A stretch of 54,719 bases of DNA from Lewinellaceae bacterium (GCA_016710765.1 JADJUJ010000026.1:1-54719), one strand, 5' to 3'; positions 30,056 through 40,210 are shown, counted from the stretch's first letter. Translations and numbers: made by a program. The notes: generated by a model from the letters alone, not told the origin.

Positions 30056-31309
30056 TTATTGTCGTTGATTTCGATTCCATTCCTTCCCCGCCAGAATTAC
30101 CCTTTCTACCGGATCGGTGCCGAAGGCATAGGGAAGGAAGGCTATGGAAGACATTGGTTTGCTGATCATCAAATTGGCAATTTTCCCTGGCGTAATGCTT
30201 CCATACTGATCTGCCATTTCAAGGGCTGCTGCACCATTGATGGTAGCCGCGTGAATGGCTTCTTCGGGCAGCATTTTCATGTGAATACAGGCCAAAGATA
30301 ATACGAAAGGCATTCGCCCGGAAGGTGTAGATCCAGGGTTGAAATCGGTCGCTAACACCACGGGCAACCCGGCGTCAATCAAATCTCTGGCTGGAGCGTA
30401 AGGCAGTCCCAGGAAAAAAGAACACGACGGTAACAGTGTGGGAAAAGTGCTGGCATGCTGAAGGGCCGCAATTTCAGCTGCTCCACAGTGTTCCAGGTGG
30501 TCTACTGAGATGGCCTGGTTGGCAATGCCCACCTGAACACCACCTGAATAATGCATCTGGTTGGCATGGATGCGGGGTTTTAAACCGTATTGCGCGGCTG
30601 CTTTCAGGATCCGGTCAGTTTCCTCCACCGAGTAAAAGCCGCGTTCGCAAAAAACATCACAGTAATCTGCCAGACCTTCTGCTGCAATCTTGGGCAGCAT
30701 TTCATCGATAACCAATTTAAGGTACCCTTCCCGGTTGGTCTTGAATTCCGCAGGCATGGCATGCGCGCCCAAGAAGGTGGCTTTGATGGGGATGGGACTG
30801 ATCTTTTTGAGCTCCCGGATAACGCGCAGCATTTTTAGCTCACTGTCCAGGGTAAGTCCATAGCCGCTTTTTATCTCTACCATCCCTGTCCCGTAGCCGA
30901 TAATCTCTTCCAGGCGATTCCAGGCGCTTTCAAGCAATTGTTCGGCTGGCATTGACTGAAGTTTCCGGGCAGAATTCAGGATGCCACCGCCTTGTGCCGC
31001 GATGTCTTCGTACGACAGCCCCTTGATCCGGGACACAAATTCTTCCTCCCTGCTGGCCGCAAAAACCAAGTGTGTATGGGAGTCGCACCAGCTGGGGAAA
31101 ACAAACCGATCATTTGCGTCCAGAGTTGTATCCGCCCGTTCCGGGCAGCCCGGCATGCTCCCATAGGAGTGGATGGTGTCGTTTTCAACCAATAGCCAGG
31201 CATTTTCGAGCACTGGAAGTTGAGCCATATCCTTTCCGCGCACAGCGGCAGAAGCCTCCTGAACAGCCAGTACAAGACCTTTTATGTTTCTGATGAGTAA
31301 GTTTGCCAT
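30056..31309 (-). CDS. hutI: Imidazolonepropionase
   Basis: 417 residues, the normal length. The amidohydrolase metal and catalytic sites are all present: DSHTHLVFAASREEEF (HxH), RIHANQMHYSGG, SVDHLEHCG and ATDFNPGS (Asp). GGGILNSARKLQ and KSGYGLTLDSELKML are typical of HutI. It hydrolyses 4-imidazolone-5-propionate to N-formimidoyl-L-glutamate in histidine degradation, in the cytosol. hutU, hutH and hutG are not in the window. The frame is intact. Confidence 0.94.
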   Translation of the reverse strand: MANLLIRNIKGLVLAVQEASAAVRGKDMAQLPVLENAWLLVENDTIHSYGSMPGCPERADTTLDANDRFVFPSWCDSHTHLVFAASREEEFVSRIKGLSYEDIAAQGGGILNSARKLQSMPAEQLLESAWNRLEEIIGYGTGMVEIKSGYGLTLDSELKMLRVIRELKKISPIPIKATFLGAHAMPAEFKTNREGYLKLVIDEMLPKIAAEGLADYCDVFCERGFYSVEETDRILKAAAQYGLKPRIHANQMHYSGGVQVGIANQAISVDHLEHCGAAEIAALQHASTFPTLLPSCSFFLGLPYAPARDLIDAGLPVVLATDFNPGSTPSGRMPFVLSLACIHMKMLPEEAIHAATINGAAALEMADQYGSITPGKIANLMISKPMSSIAFLPYAFGTDPVERVILAGKEWNRNQRQ

Positions 31310-31823
31310 AAAATCAACTGGATATTCACTTTTGGTATTGCGCCCTGGCTTTGCGATGCAAACTTATGTTTTAGTTTGTGGGCGCCCCAATGATGCAGGT
31401 TGGGTTTGAGTAGAATCCCCATCATTAAAGTCAGCGTATGGTGGCATTTGATCTGACGTGATAGGTTAAAACCAACCGTGACCAAAGTTAAAAGGAATTT
31501 AAAAAAATACAGATTAGGTTCTTTTTCGGGCTTTAGGCTTTGCCTGAAAGAATTAAACGATTGGTTTTCAATGTATTAGTTTTCGTCAAAATAATCGTTG
31601 AAAACAAGGTACTTGTTGTTAAAAAAGGTGTTCAAAATTTAAGGCTAATATTCCGGGGATTTGATCTGGTATAATATTTCAACAGGAGATCGAACCGCAA
31701 GACCATGGCCCCAGGACTTAAGTCCAGCTTTCAGGATGTGGTATTGGTTTATTCCGCCGCAAAAGTATGTAATTTTGTCCGGCCAATTATAGGATTACTG
31801 CCATTTACACCGTTTTACTTGCT
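31310..31823. other. Intergenic region between divergent genes
   Basis: About 510 bases with no credible gene. It must hold the hutI promoter on the left and the lipoprotein promoter on the right; TAATTTTG at 31770-31777 matches TAnnTTTG on the plus strand. Otherwise A/T-rich and featureless. Confidence 0.45.
31770..31777 (+). promoter_or_regulatory. Bacteroidota -7 box for the 31824 lipoprotein
   Basis: TAATTTTG fits TAnnTTTG, 46 bases upstream of the ATG. A clear -33 element is not visible. Confidence 0.45.
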
Positions 31824-32332
31824 ATGATGAAAAGACTTCAATCGATCCTTCTTTTTTTACTCCTACTCTTGTTGGGCAGCAGTGCTTGCAATTCAAAAAA
31901 AATATGCCAGTACAAACCTGCACCGATTTTTGAAAAAGGGTTGCCGCATACCTCCGATTACCGCTACGAGCAATCTGGTGTGCAATCGCTGGAAAGCATG
32001 TGGCTGGAACGTGGCGTACTGGTTGAAGTCTACCAGGAGGTTTGCGATGCCACCCAGCAGGAGTTTCGGTTCACCGTTCAGGGGCTTCCGAGCAGTTCAA
32101 GGCTTGGCCCGATTCCCTGTGGTTCAAGGAGGCCAGCCGGGAGATGGTATACCTCAGCGGACTGGGGCCAAACCAAACCGGCCTTAAGCCCTGGGCAGAT
32201 GTACTGGATGCTGCGCGGGATGGTATGAAACTGGGGGAGGATTTTGAAGTTCAAGGTGGAATAAAAATCCGGGTCGACAAAGTCATCGGCCCGGATCAAA
32301 GTACTTTATTGCTGGTGTTAAAGCAAGAATAG
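31824..32332 (+). pseudogene. Small lipoprotein, one frameshift
   Basis: Starts MMKRLQSILLFLLLLLLGSS and has the lipobox SSAC (Cys about 22). The frame shifts near 32090, after QQEFRFTVQG. The rest (WPDSLWFKEASREMVYLSGL, ending STLLLVLKQE) continues in another frame to 32332. Joined length about 168 residues. No known domain; likely an outer-membrane or periplasmic lipoprotein. It converges on the M43 protein gene. Confidence 0.65.
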
Positions 32333-32384
32333 CAATTAGACTTGTTGTCATTTCATGCAAACGCCCCTATCACAACAAGTCTAT

Positions 32385-33877
32385 TTATTGCACTACCACC
32401 ATGCGCTTTATTATTACACCTTTTTCATTCTCCAACATCAAAATATAAAAGCCTGCAGCCAGGTTGAGGGTGGGGATGTCTACATCGAATTCACCGGGGG
32501 CAAAACGCATTTGCTCTTGGTAGAAGCATTTTCCGGAAGCATCCCGTACACAAACCTTGACGTCCATCTTTGCATCGTTGACGATGAGCAGATTGGCTGG
32601 AATACCGCTAATGACTGGGTTGGGGCTGAGTTCAACGAGGGTCAGGCGCTCCAATTCATTCGTCGCTGTTAGGTTTTTGGTTCGGAAAACACCGGTGCTG
32701 CTTTGGTTGTCGGAAATGCAAAGGTCCCATTCATTGTAGGCACGGACGCGCCAGTAGAGCACCCGATTGTTGGGTATGCTCTTCGTCACAACTGCAGTGG
32801 AGGTATTGTACACCGTGGCGTTGTACAAATAAATGGGAAAAGTAGGCGAAAGCCCAATCTGAACGGTATAATAAGTGGCATTGGGAACTGGTTCCCAGTT
32901 CAAGACCACATTATTGTATTGGGCATACTGCGAATCAACCGGGCTGATGAGTTCTACCACGGCATCCTCGGGAATGCTCGGGCCCGGATCAGTTTCCTGC
33001 AGGTAAGCGCTGTGCTCGGTCATGAGGTTCATGCGCATCGCGTCAATTTGCTCCGGGGTGAATCTGGAGGTGCAGGCATCCAGCGAATAGCCCATGATCA
33101 GCGTCGCATCAGAGCGAAAAGATACGCCGTCGGGGTCTTTTTGCAATTGTGTACTTTCCTTATCGTTGTTGCAAGACCACCTGTAGTTCAAGTAATCCGG
33201 GCGCGTATCGCAAAAACGGTCGCCAGAAATGTAACAATTGGAAGTATCGGTTTTTTCCACAGGATAGCCAGAAATAGATTCCGGTGCAGCAGTGCTGAAA
33301 TTCCAGTCAAAACCCTCCCAACCAAAGAAAGGGTGGGGGAGTGAAAGGTGGTCCCCTGCCGCATGTGCCCAGGTGGAATTCCCAACGCCGGAACAAGATT
33401 TTCCCATTACAATGGCATCCTGCCAGGAATAACCACAGTTGCCTGCCGGGTCGGATACGATGTAAGCGTTTACCCGATTTGGCAACTTGGTGCTGTTGAT
33501 CAGGTCGGAACCACCCGACCAGTCGTGCTCGTACCAGCTGGAATTGTTATGATAAACAAAGGATTCGCCAGGATACAGGTAAAAAGAATGTGCGCAGCTT
33601 CATATTGCCCGTTCATTTCGCAAATGATTCGAAACGCCTGGTCTTGTGGGTAATAGCCTACGCCGGAATTGGTACCTACAATATGGATGGTTACCGGAAC
33701 ATATAGCCAGGTAGTATCCGCTCCGCCGCGCTCCTGTACCTCACTTTTATTGTCCTGATACCATTTCAGCCAGGGGGAATAGCCCGTGGTTCCACAGGGA
33801 TGAGGCTCTTGCTGGGCTAAGGCTGCGGTGGTCAGGGAGCATAAGAAGAGAGATGTAAAGTAAATGCGTCGCAACAT
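32385..33877 (-). pseudogene. M43-like metalloprotease paralog with degenerate zinc site, T9SS domain, one frameshift
   Basis: Signal peptide MLRRIYFTSLFLCSLTTAAL. One frameshift near 33590; the corrected frame reads YLYPGESFVYHNNSSWYEHD and then NAYIVSDPAGNCGYSW. The zinc motif region reads WAHAAGDHLSLPHPFFGWEG: the paralog at 33990 has HEVGHALTLQH here, so the catalytic Glu and second His are replaced by Ala and Asp while the first and third His remain. The Met-turn-like MGYS is kept. A fibronectin-like segment and a T9SS sorting domain (LVELSPNPVISG to IKRMVVVQ) follow. About 497 residues when joined. Either a pseudo-enzyme or a locally miscalled motif. Confidence 0.8.
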
Positions 33878-33918
33878 AAAATTTTTTATTCGTGGTAAAG
33901 GCTATAAACAAGCACCAG

Positions 33919-33926
33919 CAAAGATA
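33919..33926 (-). promoter_or_regulatory. Bacteroidota -7 box for the degenerate M43 gene
   Basis: On the minus strand TATCTTTG, a perfect TAnnTTTG, 42 bases upstream of the ATG at 33877. Confidence 0.6.
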
Positions 33927-33989
33927 GTTGACTTTGCTGTTAAACTGCTAAACTGAAAATCGTGTACGCCAGTGGGCGACAAAGCGATG

Positions 33990-35546
33990 TTATGGTTCAA
34001 TCAAGGCCAGCGCAATGATTTTGGAAGCAGCACCTTTCTGTAAAACCATGCGGTGTATACCGCCGTGTTCAATGTTCTTCATCCAGTCAACGATGTTGGT
34101 TTTATCCCGAAATACCCTGGATTCCTGCAAGCACAAGCGGCCCAGTGGATCGTAAAGCCTGCAAACGATGGTTTCGTTTAGCCAGCTGTCGGGCAATTCG
34201 AGGGTAACAGGTTGCCCTGAGCGCAACAAGTTGGGATAGCATCGGAACCCATCAGTGTCAGGCGCACCCGTGCTACTGCTCATGCCATCATCGGTTTTAA
34301 AGATGCCCGAAGGAGAAAAATTGGTGCAGGTAAAGGTGTTGTTGAAGGCCCGTACCCGCCAATAGTACGTTTTGTTAGGGCTGAGTTGGCCTCCCAAAAA
34401 GGAGGTGTCGGTGGTTACGGTTTCAATTTCTTTGAGGGAAAAGGAACTGAAACGCGATGCCTGTACCAGATAATGGGTAGCGCCGGGCACCGGACTCCAG
34501 TGAAAACTAGTACCGGCAGCAGGTGCCAGTGTGCCACCAACGGGCATCAGCGGTTGCGAAACACCGTCGATCAGCGGGGCCGTAGGGCCAGGCGAAAGCC
34601 AGGATTGTTTGGTGCTCAATAAGTTGTTGCGCAAGGCCCCGATTTGCTCTGCCGAAAATCGGTTGGAGCACAGGTCGTTGGCGTACGACATGAAAAAGGA
34701 ACCGTCGGCATAAAACTCGTTTCCGTTGGCATCTTTCAACTTGGTAAGACTATATCCTTGTCCGTCGCAATCCCAGCGGTAACTCAGGTAATCCGGGGGC
34801 GTATCGCAAAACTTATCCGCGGCTAAGGTGCAATTGCTGCCATCAAGACGTTCCACCAGCGCTGTGTCCAGTGGAGCTGGGGCAATGGTGTCGGGTTGAG
34901 CGTGAAAATGCGTATAATCATAGGTCAGGGTATCCGGGGTAGGGTTATTGAAGTTGTAGATTTTGCCTTCCCATCCGATGAAGGTATGTTGAAGGGTAAG
35001 GGCATGCCCAACCTCATGGGCCCAGGTATGGTCGTTGGGGCCAGAGCAGCCATTGCCCATTGCTATGCCTGCATACGGTATGTTGTAGCCGCAATTGCCC
35101 GCCGGGTCGCTGACAAAATAAATGTTGAGGGCATCAGGCACGTCATTGGCAAACATCATGCTGATGCCGTCGAGGATATCGTCGTGTGCAAACCAGGCGG
35201 TGCTGTCGATGTAGTTCCAATCGTATTTGAAATAAAACTGCACACCAGCGTCTGCATAATCCTGATTAAGCCGGCAAAAGGCATCCAGTAAGCGTTCTGC
35301 AGGTATACCGCCGGTGCCATTGTTGCGTCGGAGCAGGTGAATTTGCATGCCTGCATAAATGGTGTCACTGGAGCGCGAAGCGGCAAAATCGCCGGGTCGT
35401 TGCAGGTAATGCTCCAGCCAGGGGTCGGTAAAAGGAGCTGTTCCGCAAGGGGCCAGGCTGTTTTTTGATGGGTCCTGGGCTTTTCCAATTTGGGGAATCA
35501 GGGTCAAAAACACGAACAAGAAAAGGGCATTTAGCGATAACTTCAT
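33990..35546 (-). CDS. Secreted M43-family zinc metalloprotease with T9SS sorting domain
   Basis: 518 residues: signal peptide (MKLSLNALFLFVFLTLIPQI, ending GKAQ), an M43 (pappalysin-like) catalytic domain with HEVGHALTLQH at about residue 180, the FFMSYANDLCSNRFSAEQI Met-turn region, a fibronectin-type segment (HYLVQASRFSS) and a C-terminal T9SS-like domain. The zinc motif is complete (HExxHxxxxxH). It is secreted or held on the surface and degrades proteins; exact substrate unknown. Tandem paralog of the degenerate gene downstream, about 110 bp away. The frame is intact. Confidence 0.88.
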   Translation of the reverse strand: MKLSLNALFLFVFLTLIPQIGKAQDPSKNSLAPCGTAPFTDPWLEHYLQRPGDFAASRSSDTIYAGMQIHLLRRNNGTGGIPAERLLDAFCRLNQDYADAGVQFYFKYDWNYIDSTAWFAHDDILDGISMMFANDVPDALNIYFVSDPAGNCGYNIPYAGIAMGNGCSGPNDHTWAHEVGHALTLQHTFIGWEGKIYNFNNPTPDTLTYDYTHFHAQPDTIAPAPLDTALVERLDGSNCTLAADKFCDTPPDYLSYRWDCDGQGYSLTKLKDANGNEFYADGSFFMSYANDLCSNRFSAEQIGALRNNLLSTKQSWLSPGPTAPLIDGVSQPLMPVGGTLAPAAGTSFHWSPVPGATHYLVQASRFSSFSLKEIETVTTDTSFLGGQLSPNKTYYWRVRAFNNTFTCTNFSPSGIFKTDDGMSSSTGAPDTDGFRCYPNLLRSGQPVTLELPDSWLNETIVCRLYDPLGRLCLQESRVFRDKTNIVDWMKNIEHGGIHRMVLQKGAASKIIALALIEP

Positions 35547-35655
35547 ACTTTCTTACTTTACTTAAACGTTTTGAATTAGGCATTTGCCTTTGTCAGGAAT
35601 AATTGCATGAACACAAGCCTGGATAATAATACGTGCCAAACAGCGCATAGTCGAC

Positions 35656-36185
35656 CTAACGCCATGCGCGCCGAATCTGATGCAGGTGTCGTTTGAGGTG
35701 TTCCCGGTAGAATACTTGCATTTCCATCCAGCCCAATCTGCCCACCAGCGGATGCCGGTATACCGCCTTGTCGCCCAGTGATGCATCCATTTCCTCGAAA
35801 AAGTGGGTCCATTGCTGACGAATGGCCAGCCAGCGTTCTCTGGTAGCCTGGAAGGTGCTGTTTTCAGGCAGGGCTTCGGCAGCCACAACGCCAGGTGCTT
35901 TGAATTTAAACGGGAGATTGAGGTAGGCCCAGAGTTGGAAGGCCCGCCAACGCGATTTCCAGCCTGCTTTCTGAAAATCAGTGCTGTAATGAAGTTTTTT
36001 TCGAACGTATTGCAAACCCAGTTCTTCCGACACAATGATATGGTGTATGGTTTGAAGCGCCGACCAGCCTCCATCCGTTGGACGATGATTGAGCAGATCT
36101 TCTTTTTTTCACGGGCTTCCGCCAACACGGCGTTTACCTGTTGGTTGTAGGCTTCGTTGGCGGCCTGAATAGCGGAAAGGTTCAT
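35656..36185 (-). pseudogene. DinB-superfamily protein, one frameshift
   Basis: Starts MNLSAIQAANEAYNQQVNAV. A frameshift near 36100, in a TTTTTTT/AAAAAA run, leads into WSALQTIHHIIVSEELGLQY, and the protein ends VFYREHLKRHLHQIRRAWR. The helical bundle with a His in IHHIIVSE and a HxxxH near the C-terminus (HLKRHLHQI) fits the DinB/YfiT metal-binding bundle. About 176 residues. DinB-like proteins are often thiol transferases or of unknown activity. Reading frame restored by one base. Confidence 0.75.
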
Positions 36186-36300
36186 TTGTTGGTAGTTTTA
36201 TAGGGCAAATAAAGCCAAATGTTGATAATTGCCGGCGCTTTCCCATCTTTAAAAAAGATTTTACCCAAATTTGCACTCCCTAAATGTTTTTGAGTACCCG

Positions 36301-37544
36301 ATGAGTTTACGTACCGGATTGTTTGTGTTGTTGTTTTTCGGCAAAGGTTTGATGGAACCCTCAGGCGGATATGCCTTGTTTGCCCAAAAGAGTGTTTCTG
36401 CTGCTTCAGAAGACTACCTCACCGCTGTAGCAAAGCCGAACGATAATGTGACAATACTGCTTCGCCGTTACAATTTGTACGATTACGAATGCAACATCAA
36501 CCAGTTTTTTGCAATTAACGGGTTAAAGGAAGACTATCGGCTGAAAGCAGGCGCCTCCTACAAATTGCCCATCCTGCTTTATCGGTACAACAGTAAAAGT
36601 ATCCGCAGTACCCTTGGTATTGACGACTGGAAAACGGCCGTCCGAATCCAGAATTTTAACAACGATGCACAGAAGAAAAACTCCGGACCGACAATTTTAT
36701 CGACAGCAAGGAACTTTGGGTGCCCTGGCACGAATTGAATTGCGAATCTGCTACGGCTGAAGCCCTGACGGCTGTAACAGATGAAGAAGGCGAACCCACG
36801 GTGGCTAAAGGCAGCAATACCTATCCGATATTTGGCAAAAAATACCAGAAAACACCCAATGTAAGTACCAAATTGAAGGGTCATGTGTTTTACGTCATCA
36901 GCGGTCATGGCGGCCCCGATGTTGGCGCTCAGGGAACCCGGGCTGGGCATACCCTCTGTGAGGATGAGTACGCTTATGATGTTGCACTTCGCCTTGCCAG
37001 GCTTTTATTGAGTCATGGTGCAATCGTTTACATTCTGGTGCGCGATCCGGATGATGGCATCCGTGACGATAATTACCTGAAATGTGACAAGGACGAATAT
37101 GCCTGGGGGAACAAAGCCATTCCACTGGATCAAAAGGAACGCCTCAAACAACGCACTGATATAGTCAACGAACTCTACAAGCAACACCTAAAGGTTGGAA
37201 GAAAAGAGCAAACCCTGATAGAAATACATGTAGACTCAAGAACCCGGAACCACCGGACTGATGTGTATTTTTATTACCGTCCCGGCAGTGCGGAAAGTAA
37301 GGCGCTGGCAGTTCGGGTGCACAAAACATTTCTTCAGAAGTACCTCAAGGCGCGGACTGGCCGGGAGTACAATGGTTCGGTTTCAGAGCGAGGATTGTAT
37401 ACCCTGCGGGAAACCCGCATTCCCAATGCCGTTTATGTAGAATTGGCTAATATTCGCAACGACTGGGACCAGCAGCGTCTGGTAATCACCTCCAATCGGC
37501 AAGCGCTGGCCAATTGGATGTGTGAGGCACTGATGTCTAAATAG
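36301..37544 (+). pseudogene. LysM-like N-acetylmuramoyl-L-alanine amidase (Amidase_3), one frameshift
   Basis: N-terminal export signal (MSLRTGLFVLLFFGKGLMEP) followed by a LysM-like stretch (LLRRYNLYDYECNINQFFAI, then LKAGASYKLPI). A frameshift at an A-run near 36680 leads into KELWVPWHELN. The Amidase_3 domain shows its zinc and catalytic residues: VISGHGGPDVGA, CEDEYAYDVALRL, LIEIHVDS and YVELANIRNDWD. Joined about 414 residues. It cleaves the amide between MurNAc and the stem peptide in the periplasm. Only one base is needed to restore it. Confidence 0.86.
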
Positions 37545-37705
37545 GCCAATTGTATGGTTGCTTAGATGGACATTGGGTGTTGGTCTTTGGCTTCGATCTC
37601 GATTTCAAATACTGTACCCGATTAAATACCAGAAATATTAGAACGTGTCCGGATTTTACATTTTGTCTTTAGTCTTTGGAGCAAGGCCAAAGACTAAAGA
37701 CCTCC
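37545..37705. other. Intergenic region between convergent genes
   Basis: About 160 bases. TTAGTCTTTGG (about 37668) and CCAAAGACTAA (about 37688) form an inverted repeat that may end transcription from either side. Confidence 0.5.
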
Positions 37706-38581
37706 TTAGAGTACGTTGGCGAGCTGTTCTTTTATTTTTTCCAGGTCATCCTTCATTTGTACAACGAGCTTCTGGATGTCCGCATCGTAGGCTTTGGCAC
37801 CCAGCGTGTTGATTTCCCGGCCCATTTCCTGGGATATGAAGGCCATGGTACGTCCACCCGACAGTTCCTTGTTGTCGATTTGCTCGAGGAAATACTTGCA
37901 ATGTTGTTCGAGCCGCACCTTTTCCTCGTTGATGTCCATTTTTTCAAGGTAAAACAGGATCTCTTGTTCGAACCTGTTTTTGTCCACATTTTCCCGCCCC
38001 AGGAATTCCTCCAGGTTGTTGTGAATGCGTTCCCGCATGCGCACAATACGGCCCTTTTCAAAGGGCTCCACTTCAACCAGGTTGTTCATTATATGGGCCA
38101 CACGGGCGCGGAGGTCTGATTCGAGCGCCATACCTTCCTGCCGGCGAAAACCCTTGAGTTGGTCCAGGGCTTCTCCGACCGTTTTGCAGATTGCATCCCA
38201 CACGTTATCGTCAATATCGCCACTGGGCATAGAAACGACGTTGGGAATGCGAAGGATGGCCAGCAGCAAATCATCGGTTGGCAGGTTAAGTTCATTGCCC
38301 AGTTTTGTCAACTCCCGATGGTAGCCGCGAAAGAGGCCCTCGTTTATGTTTACAGCAGCGGCACCATCAGCGTTCTGAACATCGAGGTAAAGGTCGATTT
38401 TGCCCCGCTCAGCGTGGTCGGTAATGATTTTGCGCAGCTCGAGCTCTTTTTCCTTGAAGTCGCCCGGAAGGCGCATCTTAAGATCGGTGCTTTTGGCGTT
38501 GAGGGATCTGACTTCCACGTTGATGGTTTTTTCGCCCACCGTATTGGTTGCCCTTCCGTAACCTGTCATGGAAAGTAGCAT
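37706..38581 (-). CDS. yicC: YicC/YloC-family endoribonuclease
   Basis: 291 residues from the ATG at 38581 (MLLSMTGYGRA), the usual YicC size. Signatures are SMTGYGRA at the start, VEVRSLNAKSTDLKMRLPG, the RGKIDLYLDV strand and the C-terminal MAFISQEMGREINTLGAKA. YicC proteins are RNases that act on small RNAs and mRNAs. I chose this start over the longer frame because it keeps the conserved N-terminus and lies 36 bases after a TACCTTTG box. The frame is intact. Confidence 0.93.
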   Translation of the reverse strand: MLLSMTGYGRATNTVGEKTINVEVRSLNAKSTDLKMRLPGDFKEKELELRKIITDHAERGKIDLYLDVQNADGAAAVNINEGLFRGYHRELTKLGNELNLPTDDLLLAILRIPNVVSMPSGDIDDNVWDAICKTVGEALDQLKGFRRQEGMALESDLRARVAHIMNNLVEVEPFEKGRIVRMRERIHNNLEEFLGRENVDKNRFEQEILFYLEKMDINEEKVRLEQHCKYFLEQIDNKELSGGRTMAFISQEMGREINTLGAKAYDADIQKLVVQMKDDLEKIKEQLANVL

Positions 38582-38616
38582 GCACTGGATTTTAATTGTA
38601 TTGCAGGATAATATGG

Positions 38617-38624
38617 CAAAGGTA
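38617..38624 (-). promoter_or_regulatory. Bacteroidota -7 box for yicC
   Basis: On the minus strand TACCTTTG, a perfect TAnnTTTG, 36 bases upstream of the ATG. Confidence 0.6.
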
Positions 38625-38648
38625 GAAAAAAACACAAGTGAAATTATT

Positions 38649-38656
38649 ATCTTTGC
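38649..38656 (+). promoter_or_regulatory. Bacteroidota -7 box, probably for the HU gene
   Basis: TATCTTTG fits TAnnTTTG, on the plus strand, about 207 bases before the HU start. It is divergent from the yicC box 25 bases away. A long 5' leader would result. Confidence 0.5.
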
Positions 38657-38862
38657 TGTCCTGTCAAACAAGGAACCCTTGTTCTTTGTCGAAGCGGTTT
38701 TTTTGAAGGCTCACCCGATTTTGTTGCACGCTTTAGCAATTTCGACGACTCGAAATTGTGATTAAAAAGTTTGTGCGTCTCAAAAATTATCCGATCTTTG
38801 CGACTCGTTTTTTGCGACTTTGGATTTTTTATTATAATTGGCTCAAAATCAATGACATAACC

Positions 38863-39174
38863 ATGAGAAAGGCAGACCTTGTTAACGCAATTTCCGAAAA
38901 GACCGGTGTGCCTAAGGTAGACGTGCTGGTGTCACTGGAAGCCCTTTTCAAGGAGATTAAATCTTCGTTGGAGGGTGGAGAGAACGTTTACATTCGCGGA
39001 TTTGGTAGTTTCGTAATTAAAAAACGCGCTAAAAAAGTAGGTCGCCACATCAAAAAAGGTGCATCGATTGAAATTCCTGAGCATTATATTCCTTCGTTCA
39101 AGCCCGCTAAGGTGTTTGTAGAACATGTGAAAAGCAATGTTACTTCACTCCCCAGCGACGAAGGCGAAGATTAA
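38863..39174 (+). CDS. HU-family DNA-binding protein
   Basis: 103 residues from the ATG at 38863 (MRKADLVNAISEKTGVPKVD), the usual HU start. The dimer core and DNA-binding arm are recognisable: GENVYIRGFGSFVIKKRAKK and the lysine-rich arm VGRHIKKGASIEI, then FKPAKVFVEHVK. A nucleoid protein that bends and compacts DNA. An acidic tail (PSDEGED) extends beyond the standard 90 residues. The upstream part of the open frame has no support as coding sequence. Confidence 0.94.
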   Translation: MRKADLVNAISEKTGVPKVDVLVSLEALFKEIKSSLEGGENVYIRGFGSFVIKKRAKKVGRHIKKGASIEIPEHYIPSFKPAKVFVEHVKSNVTSLPSDEGED

Positions 39175-39223
39175 TAATATGTATGTATAGGTTCGGCCCC
39201 CGCCTTTGGTTGCTGAATAAATA

Positions 39224-40027
39224 ATGGAGATGTTTGTCATAACGAGGTTGCAGATTGGAACGGTTTTAGGTGCTATTGTGCTGTTTGCAGGGCTTTATTT
39301 TGGTTTTGACACCAAAGCATCTGCAGATGTAAAGGCAGCGGCTTCGGCAGCAGCGCCCGCACAGGAGGTTTCCCCTGAAACGATGTTGCAAATGGCAGTT
39401 GCGCAATTGCCTGCGGATGCATCCAAGGAGTTGGCAGCATTGGAAGATTCCCTGCAAAAATTGCCTCCTGACGCGCAAATTCCAGTGCTCAAACGGATTT
39501 CCGGTTGGTGGTATGCCAAAGGAAATGTTCCTGCAGCCGGAATTTGGGCAGAAAAAGTAGCGGTGGCGGAAAAGACCGACACTGCCTGGTCGGTAGCCGG
39601 TGCCACTTTTTACCAGGCCCTGGCTGGGACAGAAGCCCCGGTTGTTCGGCAGTTTAGCGCTGAACATGCCATCAAGGCTTTTGAAAACGCTGCGGCCATC
39701 AACCCGGCAAGGGTTGAACACGAGGTTAATATTGCCTTGGTGTATGCGGAAAATCCGCCACCCGACAATCCAATGAAGGCAGTGTTACTGCTGCGCGATT
39801 TGGAAAACAAGTATCCCGAAAATGCCTCGGTTTACAACGCGCTCGGCCGCTTGGCCATTAAAACCAAGCAATGGGACCGTGCTGTGACCAGGCTCGAAAA
39901 AGCTTATGCGTTGGATCCTGCCAACCCCAACGCACCCTGCTTGCTGGCCCAGGCCTATCAAGGGCAGGGCAATGTTGCCAAAGCGCAGGCATTTGCTGAA
40001 ATATGCCGGAGCAACAACAAAGAATAA
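39224..40027 (+). CDS. Membrane-anchored TPR protein
   Basis: 267 residues: an N-terminal signal-anchor (LQIGTVLGAIVLFAGLYFGF), an Ala-rich linker, then tetratricopeptide helices, the clearest being SVYNALGRLAIKTKQWDRAV and LDPANPNAPCLLAQAYQGQG. TPR proteins mediate protein-protein contacts; this one faces the periplasm if the anchor is as drawn. It follows HU by 49 bp and precedes a small basic ribosome-associated-type gene, so may share a transcript with them. Confidence 0.82.
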   Translation: MEMFVITRLQIGTVLGAIVLFAGLYFGFDTKASADVKAAASAAAPAQEVSPETMLQMAVAQLPADASKELAALEDSLQKLPPDAQIPVLKRISGWWYAKGNVPAAGIWAEKVAVAEKTDTAWSVAGATFYQALAGTEAPVVRQFSAEHAIKAFENAAAINPARVEHEVNIALVYAENPPPDNPMKAVLLLRDLENKYPENASVYNALGRLAIKTKQWDRAVTRLEKAYALDPANPNAPCLLAQAYQGQGNVAKAQAFAEICRSNNKE

Positions 40028-40114
40028 AATGCAATAAACGCAATGTGGGTTGCTTTTTTAAGCCGCCAGTTGCGTCGAAATATTAACATCTGTTCATTCT
40101 TAATTTGAAACAAT

Positions 40115-40210
40115 ATGCCTTGCGGAAAAAAACGCAAACGTCACAAAATTGCAACGCACAAACGCAAAAAGCGCCTGCGCAAGAATCGTCATAAGAAGAA
40201 AAATCGCTAG
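40115..40210 (+). CDS. Tiny basic mS38/COX24 (AURKAIP1)-domain protein
   Basis: 31 residues beginning MPCGKKRKRHKIATHKRKKR, with 21 of 31 residues Lys, Arg or His. This matches the short AURKAIP1/COX24-domain proteins annotated in Bacteroidota, related to mitochondrial ribosomal protein mS38. A ribosome-associated role is inferred from that similarity. Too short for routine gene callers. It follows the TPR gene by 87 bases and precedes a hairpin terminator. Confidence 0.85.
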   Translation: MPCGKKRKRHKIATHKRKKRLRKNRHKKKNR

